In this document: piece after piece, positions 42,703-51,610 of the stretch
How the letters are laid out: each line of letters opens with the position of its first letter
How positions within the stretch are numbered: position 1 is the stretch's first letter
Assembly: GCA_045611685.1 (NCBI GenBank)
Contig: JAZKXO010000079.1
Span: 124,001 to 188,000, forward strand
Direction: 5' to 3'
Length of the DNA stretch: 64,000 nucleotides
Source: SIG701 sp045611685
GTDB lineage: Bacteria; Bacillota; Clostridia; Oscillospirales; CAG-272
Notes under the pieces: model-generated
Told to the model about the DNA's origin: nothing
The model's database searches: none
What the model saw: the letters and a program-made list of their open reading frames with translations, nothing else
Program-made: the position numbers and the translations under genes

Positions 42703-44484
42703 ATGGAATGTAAAGCACGAAACGAAATGAATCCCGCCTACCAGTGGGACTTCTCTCACATCTATCCGACCTTCGAAGCATGGGAGGCGGCATACGCCGA
42801 AGCACAGGCGGCAACCGCTGAACTTTCCACCCTGCCCGGCACACTCGGCACGAGTCCCGAATCGCTTAAATCCGCCCTTGACAAGGTATACGAAGCCGCT
42901 GAAAAAGCAGAGCTCGTCTCGCTGTATGCGTTCCTTCACAAAAGCTCGGACAACGGTGATTCCAAAAATCAGACGATGGAAGGCCGCGCCGTACAGCTCG
43001 GCATGGCGCTGCAGGCGGCTACCGCTTTTATCGATCCCGAACTTCTGAGCATCGACAAGGATACCCTTGACGCGTGGCTGCAGCTCGATCTCTTGAAGGG
43101 CTATCGTCACATGATCGAGGACACCACCCGCGGTGCCGCGCATATTCTCGATGCGGAAAAGGAGCAGATGCTCGCGATGCTCGGCGATGCCGCCGGCACA
43201 CCCAGAAACGCGTTTGATATGCTGGAAAGCGTGGATATGACGTTCCCGCCCGTGCATGACGAAAACGGGAACGAGATTCCCCTCACCCACGGCACGTACG
43301 GCGTGTATCTCCACAGCCGGAGCCCCGAGGTACGTAAGGAAGCATATGAAACGTATTTCAAGGAATTCGGCAAATACATCAACACGTTCTCTGCCCTCTA
43401 CGCGGGATCGGTAAAATTTGATACGTTTTATGCAAGAGTGCGCGGCTACTCCTCTGCCTGCGAGGCGGCTCTCTTCCACAGCAACGTACCGGTAAGCGTA
43501 TACGACAGCCTCATCGAGGCAATTCACGGCGGCTTGCCGATTATGAAACGCTACCTCGCTCTGCGCAAAAAGATTCTCGGGCTTGATTCCCTCGGCATGT
43601 ACGATCTCTACTGCCCGATGGTGGACGACGTCGAATACCCCGCCACTTTTGAAGAAGGCATGGATCTCGTTCACAAGGCGACCGCTCCGCTCGGCGCACG
43701 CTATCAGGAGCTTCTCGACATGGCCGAGAAGAATCACTGGATGGACGTATACGAAAACAAGGGCAAGACGACCGGTGCGTTCTCCTGCGGCGTACACGGC
43801 GTGCATCCGTACGTTCTTCTGAACTACACGGACACTCTCCAGGATGCGTACACGCTCGCACACGAGCTTGGCCACGCCATGCACTCCTATCTCTCCTCCG
43901 AGAAGCAGGATTTCGCCAACCACAGATACAGAATCCTCGTTGCCGAGGTTGCCTCCACGGTCAACGAAGTGCTCCTCACGAAATATCTCCTCAGCGTGGA
44001 GACGGACAAAAAGCGCCGCGCGTACATCCTCAACCACTTCCTTGAAGAGTTCCGCACGACCGTATTCCGTCAGACGCTGTTTGCCGAATTCGAGCGGAAG
44101 GCACACGACGCATATATGAACGGTCAGCCGCTGACCGCCGAACTTCTGAACGGTATGTACAGAGAACTGAATCTCAAATACTACGAGGGCGCGGACGTGG
44201 GCGAGCTGCACGATATCGAATGGGCGCGCATCCCGCATTTCTACAATGCGTTCTACGTATATCAGTATGCGACCGGCTTCTGCTCCGCCGTAGCGATCGC
44301 AAACCGCATTCTCGAGACCGGCGATGCCACCGATTACCTCAACTTCCTCTCAACCGGCGGCAGCGACTATCCGCTGGAAGAGCTCAAGATCGCAGGCGTC
44401 GACCTCACAAAGCCCGACACGGTCGCAAATGCGCTTAAAGTGTTCGACGAAACGCTCAAAGAACTGGAAGAACTGCTCGGTTAA
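42703..44484 (+). CDS. pepF: Oligoendopeptidase F (M3 family)
   Basis: 593 aa cytoplasmic zinc peptidase that trims oligopeptides. HExxH at residues 387-391 (LAHELGHAMHSYL) with the downstream Glu in LVAEVASTVNEVLL. The C-terminal YNAFYVYQYATGFCSAVAIA stretch is typical. Length equals the family norm. The ribosome site AAAGGAG precedes the ATG. It has its own promoter and a terminator shared with the convergent AraC gene. Confidence 0.94.
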   Translation: MECKARNEMNPAYQWDFSHIYPTFEAWEAAYAEAQAATAELSTLPGTLGTSPESLKSALDKVYEAAEKAELVSLYAFLHKSSDNGDSKNQTMEGRAVQLGMALQAATAFIDPELLSIDKDTLDAWLQLDLLKGYRHMIEDTTRGAAHILDAEKEQMLAMLGDAAGTPRNAFDMLESVDMTFPPVHDENGNEIPLTHGTYGVYLHSRSPEVRKEAYETYFKEFGKYINTFSALYAGSVKFDTFYARVRGYSSACEAALFHSNVPVSVYDSLIEAIHGGLPIMKRYLALRKKILGLDSLGMYDLYCPMVDDVEYPATFEEGMDLVHKATAPLGARYQELLDMAEKNHWMDVYENKGKTTGAFSCGVHGVHPYVLLNYTDTLQDAYTLAHELGHAMHSYLSSEKQDFANHRYRILVAEVASTVNEVLLTKYLLSVETDKKRRAYILNHFLEEFRTTVFRQTLFAEFERKAHDAYMNGQPLTAELLNGMYRELNLKYYEGADVGELHDIEWARIPHFYNAFYVYQYATGFCSAVAIANRILETGDATDYLNFLSTGGSDYPLEELKIAGVDLTKPDTVANALKVFDETLKELEELLG

Positions 44485-44541
44485 TAGAAGGAGTTGTTGC
44501 ATTCATAAAAGCAACTAATTCCATTGGAATTTCAAATATTT

Positions 44542-44576
44542 GGGGCTGTCGCGTTTAGCTGCGACAGCCCCTTCTT
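44542..44576. terminator. Terminator between pepF and the AraC regulator gene
   Basis: 11-bp GC-rich stem (44542-44552 with 44561-44571), 8-nt loop, followed by TTCTT; lies between convergent genes. Confidence 0.75.
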
Positions 44577-45388
44577 CATGCTTTCATGTAGCGTGCAAAC
44601 GAACGGCGGCGGAACTGCATGGGCGTATATCCCGTCTCCTTTTTGAAGATTGCGCCGAAATACGATTGGGACGAAAAGCCGCACTGCTGGGCGATCTCGG
44701 AAAGCGAATGTTCCGAATCAGCCAGCAGCTGCTTCGCTTTACCGATTCTCTGCCTCAGAAGATATTTCTGCGGCGTCTCATTCGTCAGCTTCCGAAACAG
44801 ATCCTGAAAATAATTCGTGGAGTATCCCGTAACCTCCGCCAAGGTCTCAACGCGGATCTGCTCGTTCATATGCTCGTTCATATAGTCCATCGCTTTTACG
44901 ATCGGTGTCGTGCGGGGCTTTGCATACATCTGCAGATACTGCTTGTTCTGCGGCGTATCGCACTTCATATAGTAAAAGAGCTCGAGCATCTTCGCCATAA
45001 CGAACTCGTCCGAGGTATCCCCCTCGGGCTTTGCAAGATGCTCCATCAACTCTTCAAACGACCGCTTATACTTGCGGCTGTCGATCATCTGAAAGAAATT
45101 GGGCGCGTTGGCAAGGAGTGAGTAGAATTCGCTCGACTCGCTCACGTCGAAATAGATGTACAGACACCGAAACGGCAGAATACTGTACGATTTCTGCTGC
45201 GGCTTTCGGAGGAGCACCGTATCCGCCACGTGCGCACACGATTTGTAATCAATATACGATACACCGCCGCCGGAGAGGATGTACTCGATCTCAAAATTCG
45301 CAGCCGTTCTGACGACCGTTTCCTTTTGCCCCGGGAACATGGCGGTACTGTCAAACACGCCGTATTTCACGATATCACAGACACGCAC
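44576..45388 (-). CDS. AraC-family transcriptional regulator
   Basis: 270 aa. An N-terminal cupin-like sensor region (EYILSGGGVSYIDYKSC, VADTVLLRKPQQ) precedes two helix-turn-helix units in the last 100 residues (RVETLAEVTGYSTNYFQDLFRKLTNETPQKYL; SLSEIAQQCGFSSQSYFGAIFKKETGYTPMQFR). The open frame runs 360 bases further upstream, but GTG 45388 has AAAGGGGAG at the right distance and gives the standard AraC length. Divergent from the dehydratase/SDR pair, which it probably regulates in response to a sugar. Confidence 0.88.
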   Translation of the reverse strand: MRVCDIVKYGVFDSTAMFPGQKETVVRTAANFEIEYILSGGGVSYIDYKSCAHVADTVLLRKPQQKSYSILPFRCLYIYFDVSESSEFYSLLANAPNFFQMIDSRKYKRSFEELMEHLAKPEGDTSDEFVMAKMLELFYYMKCDTPQNKQYLQMYAKPRTTPIVKAMDYMNEHMNEQIRVETLAEVTGYSTNYFQDLFRKLTNETPQKYLLRQRIGKAKQLLADSEHSLSEIAQQCGFSSQSYFGAIFKKETGYTPMQFRRRSFARYMKA

Positions 45389-45544
45389 TCTCGCAACTCC
45401 CCTTTCTACCTTTTTATTATAATAAAAAAATCCGCCTTCGTCAACAAAAATCTGTGAAATTTGATAAAACTGCCCCGTTTTCTTATATATTAAGAAATGC
45501 GCGTGTGATACAATACAAGTAAAGTAATAAAAAAGGAGAATTCT

Positions 45545-46705
45545 ATGAAAATTACCGACATAAAATCCTTCGTTGTGGACTGCTTCCGCACAAACTGGGT
45601 ATTCGTCAAGGTATACACGGATGAGGGTATCACCGGCGTTGGCGAAGGCACGCTGGAATACAAGGAAAAGGCGCTGGTAGGTGCCATCGAGCACATCCGC
45701 TCCTATCTTATCGGCAAGGATCCCCGTCAAATCGAAAAACACTACCACGATATCTACCGCGACGCCTACTGGCGCGGCGGTGCCGTTCTTATGAGCGCAC
45801 TCTCCGCCGTGGAGATGGCTCTTTGGGACATTCTCGGCAAATCCTTGAACGTACCCGTATATCAGCTGCTCGGCGGCAAGGTAAACGATGAGTGCCGCAT
45901 CTACATAAACGGCTGGTTCGCCGGCGCGAAGACCCCCGAGGAATTCGGTGCAAAAGCAAAGGAAGCCGTCAAAAAAGGGGTAACCGCCATGAAGTGGGAT
46001 CCCTTCGGCAAAAATTATCTCCAGATCTCCAACAAAGATCTAAGCACTGCCCTCGAATGTATCGGTGCCGTACGCGATGCGGTCGGCAACGACGTGGATC
46101 TCCTCATCGAGGCTCACGGCCGCTTTGACGTTCCCACGGGTATCAAGATCGCAAAGGAAGTAGCACAGTTCAAGCCGATGCTTCTTGAAGAGCCTGTTCC
46201 GCCGAACAACCTCGAGGCGCTCAAAGCCGTACGCGACAAGTCTCCCGTGGCAATCTCCGCGGGCGAGCGTCTGTACACCCGGTTTGATTACAACGAGCTC
46301 TTCCGTCTGCGCGCGGCTGACTACATTCAGCCCGATATCTCTCACGCCGGCGGTATTATGGAGCTGAAAAAGCTGGCGGCAATCGCCGAGGCGAACTATA
46401 TCCCGTTCGCACCGCATAACCCCTCGGGACCGATCGCCAACGCCGCTACGCTCCAGATCGCGGCTTGCTGCCCGAACTTCTGCATTCTCGAAATCATGTA
46501 CAGCGACGTGGATTACCGCAAGTTCATCACCAACGAGAACCTCGTTTACGAGGACGGTAAGATCAAGATCGGCGACAAGCCAGGTCTCGGCATCGACCTG
46601 AACGAAGAGGAATGCCTCAAGCACCCGTACGTGGAGCACAATCTGCGCCACTACACCGGTGCCCTTACCGACATCCGTCCCCCGAAAACGGAATTCTATT
46701 TCTGA
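45545..46705 (+). CDS. Enolase-superfamily sugar-acid dehydratase (galactonate dehydratase-like)
   Basis: 386 aa mandelate-racemase/muconate-lactonizing family member. N-terminal capping domain with TDEGITGVGEGTLEYKEKAL. Barrel residues: Lys-containing GVTAMKWDPFG, metal ligands in LIEAHGRFD, LLEEPVPPNN and ISAGERLYT, and the catalytic His in APHNPSGP. Closest in look to D-galactonate dehydratases that yield 2-keto-3-deoxy acids. A strong AAAAAGGAG precedes the start. Forms an operon with the SDR 20 bases downstream and faces a divergent AraC regulator. Confidence 0.88.
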   Translation: MKITDIKSFVVDCFRTNWVFVKVYTDEGITGVGEGTLEYKEKALVGAIEHIRSYLIGKDPRQIEKHYHDIYRDAYWRGGAVLMSALSAVEMALWDILGKSLNVPVYQLLGGKVNDECRIYINGWFAGAKTPEEFGAKAKEAVKKGVTAMKWDPFGKNYLQISNKDLSTALECIGAVRDAVGNDVDLLIEAHGRFDVPTGIKIAKEVAQFKPMLLEEPVPPNNLEALKAVRDKSPVAISAGERLYTRFDYNELFRLRAADYIQPDISHAGGIMELKKLAAIAEANYIPFAPHNPSGPIANAATLQIAACCPNFCILEIMYSDVDYRKFITNENLVYEDGKIKIGDKPGLGIDLNEEECLKHPYVEHNLRHYTGALTDIRPPKTEFYF

Positions 46706-46724
46706 ATCTAAAGGAGTATCTCCT

Positions 46725-47501
46725 ATGAAAACCGTACTGATTACCGGCGCGACCGTAAACACCGGCTACGGTATTGCCAAAAAATTTGCATCGGAAAACT
46801 GGAACGTCGTCATCACCGGTCGTGATATTGACCGCGTGCCCGCCGCCGCGGAAAGACTGCAAAACGAGTATCCCGACGTTACGGTGCTCGGGTATGTGCT
46901 GAATGCCGTCCGACCCGACAACACGATCGACGAGGAAGCGGTAACGAATCTGTTCTCTGATCTCGACCGCAAGGGTTTGTTCGTCGAATGCCTCGTTCTG
47001 AATGCCGCTAACCTCGGCATCCGTCAGAAGATCTTTGAAAATCCCCTTTCCGATTTTCTGAACGTCCTGCAGACGAACGTTACCTTAAACTACCTCCTCA
47101 TCGAGACGGCGGCGCGCCGTATGAAAGAGGAGAAAAACGGCAGCGTCGTGTTTATCAACTCCAACACCGCGTACCGCGCCATCCCTGATCGGATCGCCTA
47201 CTGCACCTCGAAGGGTGCACAGCTTTCCATGATGCGCGCCTTGGCACTCGATCTGGGCAAATACAACATCCGCGTGAATGCCGTTCTCCCCGGTATGATC
47301 AAAACAGATCGCTGGGAATCGAACTACAATGACTGCAAAAATGCGCCCTCCAATTTCACCCCCCTCGGCGACATCGCGGAGTTCGCAGATATCGCCGATG
47401 CTGTCTGGTATTTTGCCGCACACGCACGCAACACCACCGGTGCTGAGCTCACCGTGGACGGCGGCAATATGATCCAGCTTTACCCCATCATCCCGGATTA
47501 A
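46725..47501 (+). CDS. Short-chain dehydrogenase/reductase
   Basis: 258 aa. Cofactor motif TGATVNTGYGIA, LNAANLGI for the NAG-type stretch, and the catalytic Ser...Tyr-x-x-x-Lys as FINSNTAYRA and YCTSK. C-terminal NTTGAELTVDGGNM is standard. Oxidises or reduces a sugar or sugar acid, by context the same pathway as the dehydratase. ATG 46725 follows AAAGGAG; in-frame earlier codons lie in the upstream gene. Confidence 0.92.
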   Translation: MKTVLITGATVNTGYGIAKKFASENWNVVITGRDIDRVPAAAERLQNEYPDVTVLGYVLNAVRPDNTIDEEAVTNLFSDLDRKGLFVECLVLNAANLGIRQKIFENPLSDFLNVLQTNVTLNYLLIETAARRMKEEKNGSVVFINSNTAYRAIPDRIAYCTSKGAQLSMMRALALDLGKYNIRVNAVLPGMIKTDRWESNYNDCKNAPSNFTPLGDIAEFADIADAVWYFAAHARNTTGAELTVDGGNMIQLYPIIPD

Positions 47502-47508
47502 CGAAAAC

Positions 47509-47543
47509 GGACAGAGAACTTCACGTTCTCTGTCCTCTTTTTT
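47509..47543 (+). terminator. Terminator of the dehydratase/SDR operon
   Basis: 11-bp stem (47509-47519 with 47525-47535), 5-nt loop, followed by TCTTTTTT. Confidence 0.88.
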
Positions 47544-47601
47544 ATCTCTCTATAACTCTACCCCCGGTGGAGTTTTGCGCAAAAAATCTAAAAGAAATCG
47601 C

Positions 47602-47630
47602 TTGCAAATACCTTTCGGCTGTGTTATGAT
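47602..47630 (+). promoter_or_regulatory. Promoter of the HTH-kinase / murQ operon
   Basis: TTGCAA (47602-47607), 17-bp spacer, TATGAT (47625-47630), 30 bases before the start codon. Confidence 0.55.
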
Positions 47631-47659
47631 AAGGTAAGAACACGAAAAAAGGTATATAT

Positions 47660-48799
47660 ATGAACGATTACACGAAAAAATTTGCTGAAAACGTAAAAAG
47701 GCTTCGTAAAGCCCACAACATCACGCAAAAGGAGCTGGCGGACACCATCGGCTACTCGGAAAAAGCCGTGAGCAAATGGGAGTGCGCCGCAAGCGTGCCG
47801 GACGTAGAGGCTCTTTTCACGCTGTCGAGACATTTCAATGTCCGTATCGACGATCTCTTCAAGGACTCCTCGGAAATCTATTTCCTGGGTATCGACGGCG
47901 GCGGCACGAAGACTGCCTTTGCCCTTGCTGATAAGGCAGGCAAGGTCCTCCGCACGCATGAATGTGAGGGATGCAATCCGATGGACATCGGCATCGACGC
48001 CTCGAAGAAGATCCTCTCGGACGGCATCTACGCGATCACCGAAGGTATTGCCCTCTCCTCCGTCGTTCTGTTCGCGGGCATTGCGGGAGGAGGCTCTCCC
48101 CATATGCATGCCGCACTCGCGGAGCATTTCGCATCGCTCGGTTTTGCTGCCTCGTGGAACGATTCGGATAATGCCAACATCATCGCCGCCGGCATCGGTA
48201 ACGACGACGGCATCGCCATGATTACCGGCACGGGCATTTTTGCTATGGCACAGATCGGGGGCGAGCGCTCCCGTGTTGCAGGCTGGGGATATCTCATCGA
48301 CAACGGCGGCAGTGCCTACAACGTAGGCAGAGACGGCCTGAACGCATACTACTGCGCCCTCGACGGATCCGCGCCCAAGACCGCCCTCACCGAAGCGATA
48401 GACACCCATACGGGTATGACTCCGCAACAGCTGCTCGGTGCCATTTACGCAGGCGGCAAAAGAAAGATCGCCTCGTTCGCGCCCTTGGTTTACAAAACCG
48501 CACGCGCGGGGGACAAGGTGGCCGCAGACATCGTGGAAAAGAATATAGCAGCAATCGCTCTCGTGGTTGAAACGGCAGGTAAGCACTTTCAAAAAACGCC
48601 GATCCGCGTCGTATTCGCCGGCGGTTTAACGAAAGAACCCGATTTCCTCGAATCCGTACAAAAACATCTTTCTGAGCCGGAACGCTTTGACCTTGCGCGC
48701 ATCCCCTGCACGCCCGTGGAAGGTGCCGTTCGTCTGGCAATGGAAAAATGGGAACAATACAATACACCGCAAAAGGAGAAACATCATGCAAAGAACTGA
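47660..48799 (+). CDS. XRE helix-turn-helix fused to a BadF/BadG-type amino-sugar kinase
   Basis: 379 aa. Residues 10-66 are an XRE DNA-binding domain (VKRLRKAHNITQKELADTIGYSEKAVSKW). From residue 75 a complete BadF/BadG/N-acetylglucosamine-kinase fold follows: GIDGGGTKTAFALAD (phosphate 1), CNPMDIGID, MITGTGIFAMAQI and FAGGLTKEPDF. Kinases of this family phosphorylate GlcNAc and, in MurK of Clostridium acetobutylicum, MurNAc. The murQ gene overlaps its end by 14 bases, which points to MurNAc/GlcNAc salvage. The fused HTH suggests a kinase that senses its sugar and regulates its own operon, as in ROK repressors. The ribosome site AAAGGT is modest. Confidence 0.86.
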   Translation: MNDYTKKFAENVKRLRKAHNITQKELADTIGYSEKAVSKWECAASVPDVEALFTLSRHFNVRIDDLFKDSSEIYFLGIDGGGTKTAFALADKAGKVLRTHECEGCNPMDIGIDASKKILSDGIYAITEGIALSSVVLFAGIAGGGSPHMHAALAEHFASLGFAASWNDSDNANIIAAGIGNDDGIAMITGTGIFAMAQIGGERSRVAGWGYLIDNGGSAYNVGRDGLNAYYCALDGSAPKTALTEAIDTHTGMTPQQLLGAIYAGGKRKIASFAPLVYKTARAGDKVAADIVEKNIAAIALVVETAGKHFQKTPIRVVFAGGLTKEPDFLESVQKHLSEPERFDLARIPCTPVEGAVRLAMEKWEQYNTPQKEKHHAKN

Positions 48800-49601
48800 A
48801 CAGCGTAACCCCAACACGATGCACATCGACACCGCGTCTACCGCGGAAATCATGCAGATGATCCAGAACGAAAACTACAACGCCGTAAAAGCCGTCGGTG
48901 AAGCGATCCCCGCCATCACCCGCGCTTGCGACAGCATTACGGAAGGCCTCAAGCAGGGCGGCCGCCTCATCTACATCGGTGCCGGCACCTCTGGCCGTCT
49001 CGGCATTCTCGACGCGGTGGAATGTCCTCCCACGTACGGCGTATCGCCCGAGCTCGTCAGCGGCATTATCGCCGGCGGCGAAAAATGCCTGACGCAGGCA
49101 TCCGAGGGTGCTGAGGACAGCGCAGAGGCAGGCGTTCGTGATATCGCCGCCAAGAACCTCATCCCCGCCGACCGCGTCGTCGGTATCTCGGCGGCAGGCA
49201 ACGCGGCTTACGTCGCAGAAGCGCTCAAATACGCGCGGAGCATCGGATGCGTAACGATCGGCATCACCAACAACGCGGGAAGCCGTCTCGATGTGGAATC
49301 CGATATCTCCATTCTGGTAGATACCGGCGCGGAAGTCATCACCGGCTCCACCCGAATGAAGGCAGGTACGTCGCAGAAGCTGATCCTCAATATGATGTCT
49401 ACCTGTGCGATGATTCAGGCCGGCAACGTCATGGAAAACCTGATGATCAATCTGAAACCGACGAACGAAAAGCTCCGCCGCCGCGTCTTCTCCATCGTGA
49501 AGGAGCTCACCGGCCTCGAAGCCGAGGAGTCCCTCCCGTATCTCGAAAAGCACGACTGGTCCATCCGTGCGGCAGTAGAAGAAATTCGCGCGCAGAAGTA
49601 A
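48786..49601 (+). CDS. murQ: N-acetylmuramic acid 6-phosphate etherase
   Basis: 271 aa. Cleaves the lactyl ether of MurNAc-6-phosphate to give GlcNAc-6-phosphate and lactate. Hallmarks: TEQRNPNTMHID at the N-terminus, the SIS-domain signature GGRLIYIGAGTSGRLGILDAVECPPTYG, GISAAGNAAYVAEALKYA and the ITGSTRMKAGTSQKLILNM loop. It is about 25 residues shorter than usual at the C-terminus, lacking the last small helical piece. AAGGAGA precedes ATG 48786, inside the end of the kinase gene. Confidence 0.95.
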   Translation: MQRTEQRNPNTMHIDTASTAEIMQMIQNENYNAVKAVGEAIPAITRACDSITEGLKQGGRLIYIGAGTSGRLGILDAVECPPTYGVSPELVSGIIAGGEKCLTQASEGAEDSAEAGVRDIAAKNLIPADRVVGISAAGNAAYVAEALKYARSIGCVTIGITNNAGSRLDVESDISILVDTGAEVITGSTRMKAGTSQKLILNMMSTCAMIQAGNVMENLMINLKPTNEKLRRRVFSIVKELTGLEAEESLPYLEKHDWSIRAAVEEIRAQK

Positions 49602-49613
49602 ACCCTATAAATG

Positions 49614-49650
49614 AAAGAGCGTATTCCGCTGATGGCGGAATACGCTCTTT
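49614..49650. terminator. 16-bp bidirectional terminator (murQ / DUF2156)
   Basis: Perfect 16-bp stem (49614-49629 with 49635-49650), loop TGATG, T run on the plus side; ends two convergent genes. Confidence 0.88.
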
Positions 49651-50534
49651 TATTTGCAGATAACCGTATATTTCGGGATCAGCCGAATGGGATGCCACGA
49701 CTGTTTGGCACGCCTCAGCCCCTCGTCCCCCATATCCTCTTCCCGATTGATGTAGAGAACAGCGGGATCGCTCACGGATGAAGCAAACGCGGTTGAAAGC
49801 ATTGGGTATGCACCGACGTAGGACGTATCCGCCTTCTCCACATGGACGTACAAAGTGTCGCCGATGACGTCGCCCACCGTAACGCCCACTACGTTTTCTC
49901 CGACCGTCAGAAGCGCGCCACGCACACCGTACAGTTCATAATTGTCAAACAATTCTAAAATCGCCTCGTGCTCCGCCATCGCCATAGAACTTCCGTCCGA
50001 TACCCGCGCGTACTGTGCCACGATAAACGCGCGCGCTGCCGAAATAGTCTCCGGTGTGATCGGCAAAAGCGCCGCCTCGGGGTACGTCCTTCTGAAGCGA
50101 CTTATGAAGTTTCGCTGCCCGTGATACCTTTTCCCCTGAACGGACTCAAATGCGGCTTTATCGTACAGATAATCCGCCCAATCCTTTTCTTCGGTAATCT
50201 CGACGGTATCAAATGCCGCGCGAAGTGCGGGCAGATCCTCCGAGGAGGTAAAGCAGAACCGCATCCCACCGCCGCCGAATTCGTTCCGCAGCGTTATAAG
50301 TGCTCGTTCGGGATTCTGACCGACGGGGAACGTGTACATTTCGCCGCTGTCAAAATACCGCGCGCGCAAAAAAAGCGTGTCGTGCGCGACTGCATATTCC
50401 GTTTGGAAATAGCGCCGCCACATAAACGTAGTGCCCGCGGTATAATCACACGTGCGGCGTTTTTTCTTATCCGCAGTAAAAAAAGCGCGAAGTGAGGAAT
50501 ATTCACTGAGCGTCAGAGGCGTAAAGGAAAGCAT
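49650..50534 (-). CDS. DUF2156 (GNAT-like) protein
   Basis: 294 aa. The start region MLSFTPLTLSEYSSLRAFF, the AGTTFMWRRYFQTEYAV block, KRYHGQRNFISRF and the end EDMGDEGLRRAKQSWHPIRLIPKY are the recurring blocks of the DUF2156 family, related to the acyltransferase half of lysyl-phosphatidylglycerol synthases. It has no membrane part. Substrate unknown. The start is uncertain: ATG 50534 matches the family start and has GGATGA upstream; ATG 50543 lies nine bases further out. Confidence 0.82.
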   Translation of the reverse strand: MLSFTPLTLSEYSSLRAFFTADKKKRRTCDYTAGTTFMWRRYFQTEYAVAHDTLFLRARYFDSGEMYTFPVGQNPERALITLRNEFGGGGMRFCFTSSEDLPALRAAFDTVEITEEKDWADYLYDKAAFESVQGKRYHGQRNFISRFRRTYPEAALLPITPETISAARAFIVAQYARVSDGSSMAMAEHEAILELFDNYELYGVRGALLTVGENVVGVTVGDVIGDTLYVHVEKADTSYVGAYPMLSTAFASSVSDPAVLYINREEDMGDEGLRRAKQSWHPIRLIPKYTVICK

Positions 50535-50779
50535 ACTGTTCATCCGTTTCGCAGTAAAATTTCTGAAAGAGACGCATTTTGCCGAAGACTCGTTTTTTCT
50601 GTCCGGCAGAAGCTGGAAGGATCGAATCATGCATGCGCAATCTTGGCAAAATGGGTATTTTTTACAATTTTTATTCTGGAAATTTGTGCACTATTTTGGT
50701 AAAATTTGTATTGTAATTTGACGCTATTTATGGTAAAATATGGTTACAGTAAAATTTTGGAGATGGAGATACAAAGACT

Positions 50780-51556
50780 ATGGAAAATGCAGCAAAAATA
50801 CTTATTGCCGACGAAAGTGCCGAAACGCGCAGGGGCTGTAAAGAGGCGCTCGGACGTCTGGGATACACACGCATTGAAGAGGCAGCAAACGGCGAGGAAG
50901 CACTCACCATGATCGAACGCTCTCATCCGGACGTGGTGATCGCGGACGTGTGGCTCTCAAAACTTGACGGAATCGGACTCATCCGGAAGGCCGCCGCGCT
51001 CCGGTACGAGCCGGACCGTACGCCGATCTTTATTATTGCCTCAATGGTATCGAATCAAAACATTTTTGTGGAAGCAAGCCGCGTGGGCGCGTCTCTCTGT
51101 CTGCCCAAACCGATTGATTACAAAAGTCTCGGAGAACATATCCGCACGCTTCTCACCACCCGCGGCACGGCCGCCATTCAGATACCGGCGGACAATACCC
51201 CGCCCGATATCGAATCCCAGGTTACGAAAATCATCCACCAGATCGGCGTACCGGCACATATCAAGGGATATCAGTATCTGCGAACCGCGATTATGATGAC
51301 CGTACACGACAGTGACATCATCAATTCCGTAACAAAGGTGCTGTATCCTTCCGTAGCGAAAAAATATTCAACGACCACGTCCCGCGTAGAGCGCGCAATT
51401 CGCCACGCTATTGAGGTTGCGTGGGATCGCGGGGATATTGATACGCTGAACGCGTTTTTCGGATACACCGTTCAGAACACCCGCGGCAAGCCGACGAACT
51501 CCGAGTTTATCGCTATGATTGCGGATAATCTCCGACTGAAATACAAAATCCACTGA
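50780..51556 (+). CDS. spo0A: Sporulation response regulator Spo0A
   Basis: 258 aa. Receiver domain with acidic pocket D11/E12, phosphorylation site D56 (VIADVWLSKLDG) and the conserved Lys in CLPKPID. After a linker comes the Spo0A DNA-binding domain with near-invariant blocks IGVPAHIKGYQYLRTAI, VTKVLYPSVAKKY and SRVERAIRHAIEVAW. The master switch for sporulation, activated by a phosphorelay. A GGAGAT site lies ten bases before the ATG. TGGTAAAAT occurs twice upstream (about 50697 and 50730). No clear consensus promoter was found; TTGTAT-17-TATGGT (50706-50734) is a weak candidate. Followed by a terminator. Confidence 0.96.
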   Translation: MENAAKILIADESAETRRGCKEALGRLGYTRIEEAANGEEALTMIERSHPDVVIADVWLSKLDGIGLIRKAAALRYEPDRTPIFIIASMVSNQNIFVEASRVGASLCLPKPIDYKSLGEHIRTLLTTRGTAAIQIPADNTPPDIESQVTKIIHQIGVPAHIKGYQYLRTAIMMTVHDSDIINSVTKVLYPSVAKKYSTTTSRVERAIRHAIEVAWDRGDIDTLNAFFGYTVQNTRGKPTNSEFIAMIADNLRLKYKIH

Positions 51557-51572
51557 ATTTGCCCCGCGGCGG

Positions 51573-51605
51573 CGGCACAGTTTTTACTGTGCCGTTTTTA
51601 TTTTT
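51573..51605 (+). terminator. Terminator of spo0A
   Basis: 9-bp stem (51573-51581 with 51586-51594), loop TTTT, followed by TTTTTATTTTT. Confidence 0.88.
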
Positions 51606-51610
51606 GCCTG

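Noticed and set aside
42679..44238. 519-codon open frame opposite pepF
   Set aside because: Antisense shadow of a clear M3 peptidase; starts and stops inside it without regulatory signals.
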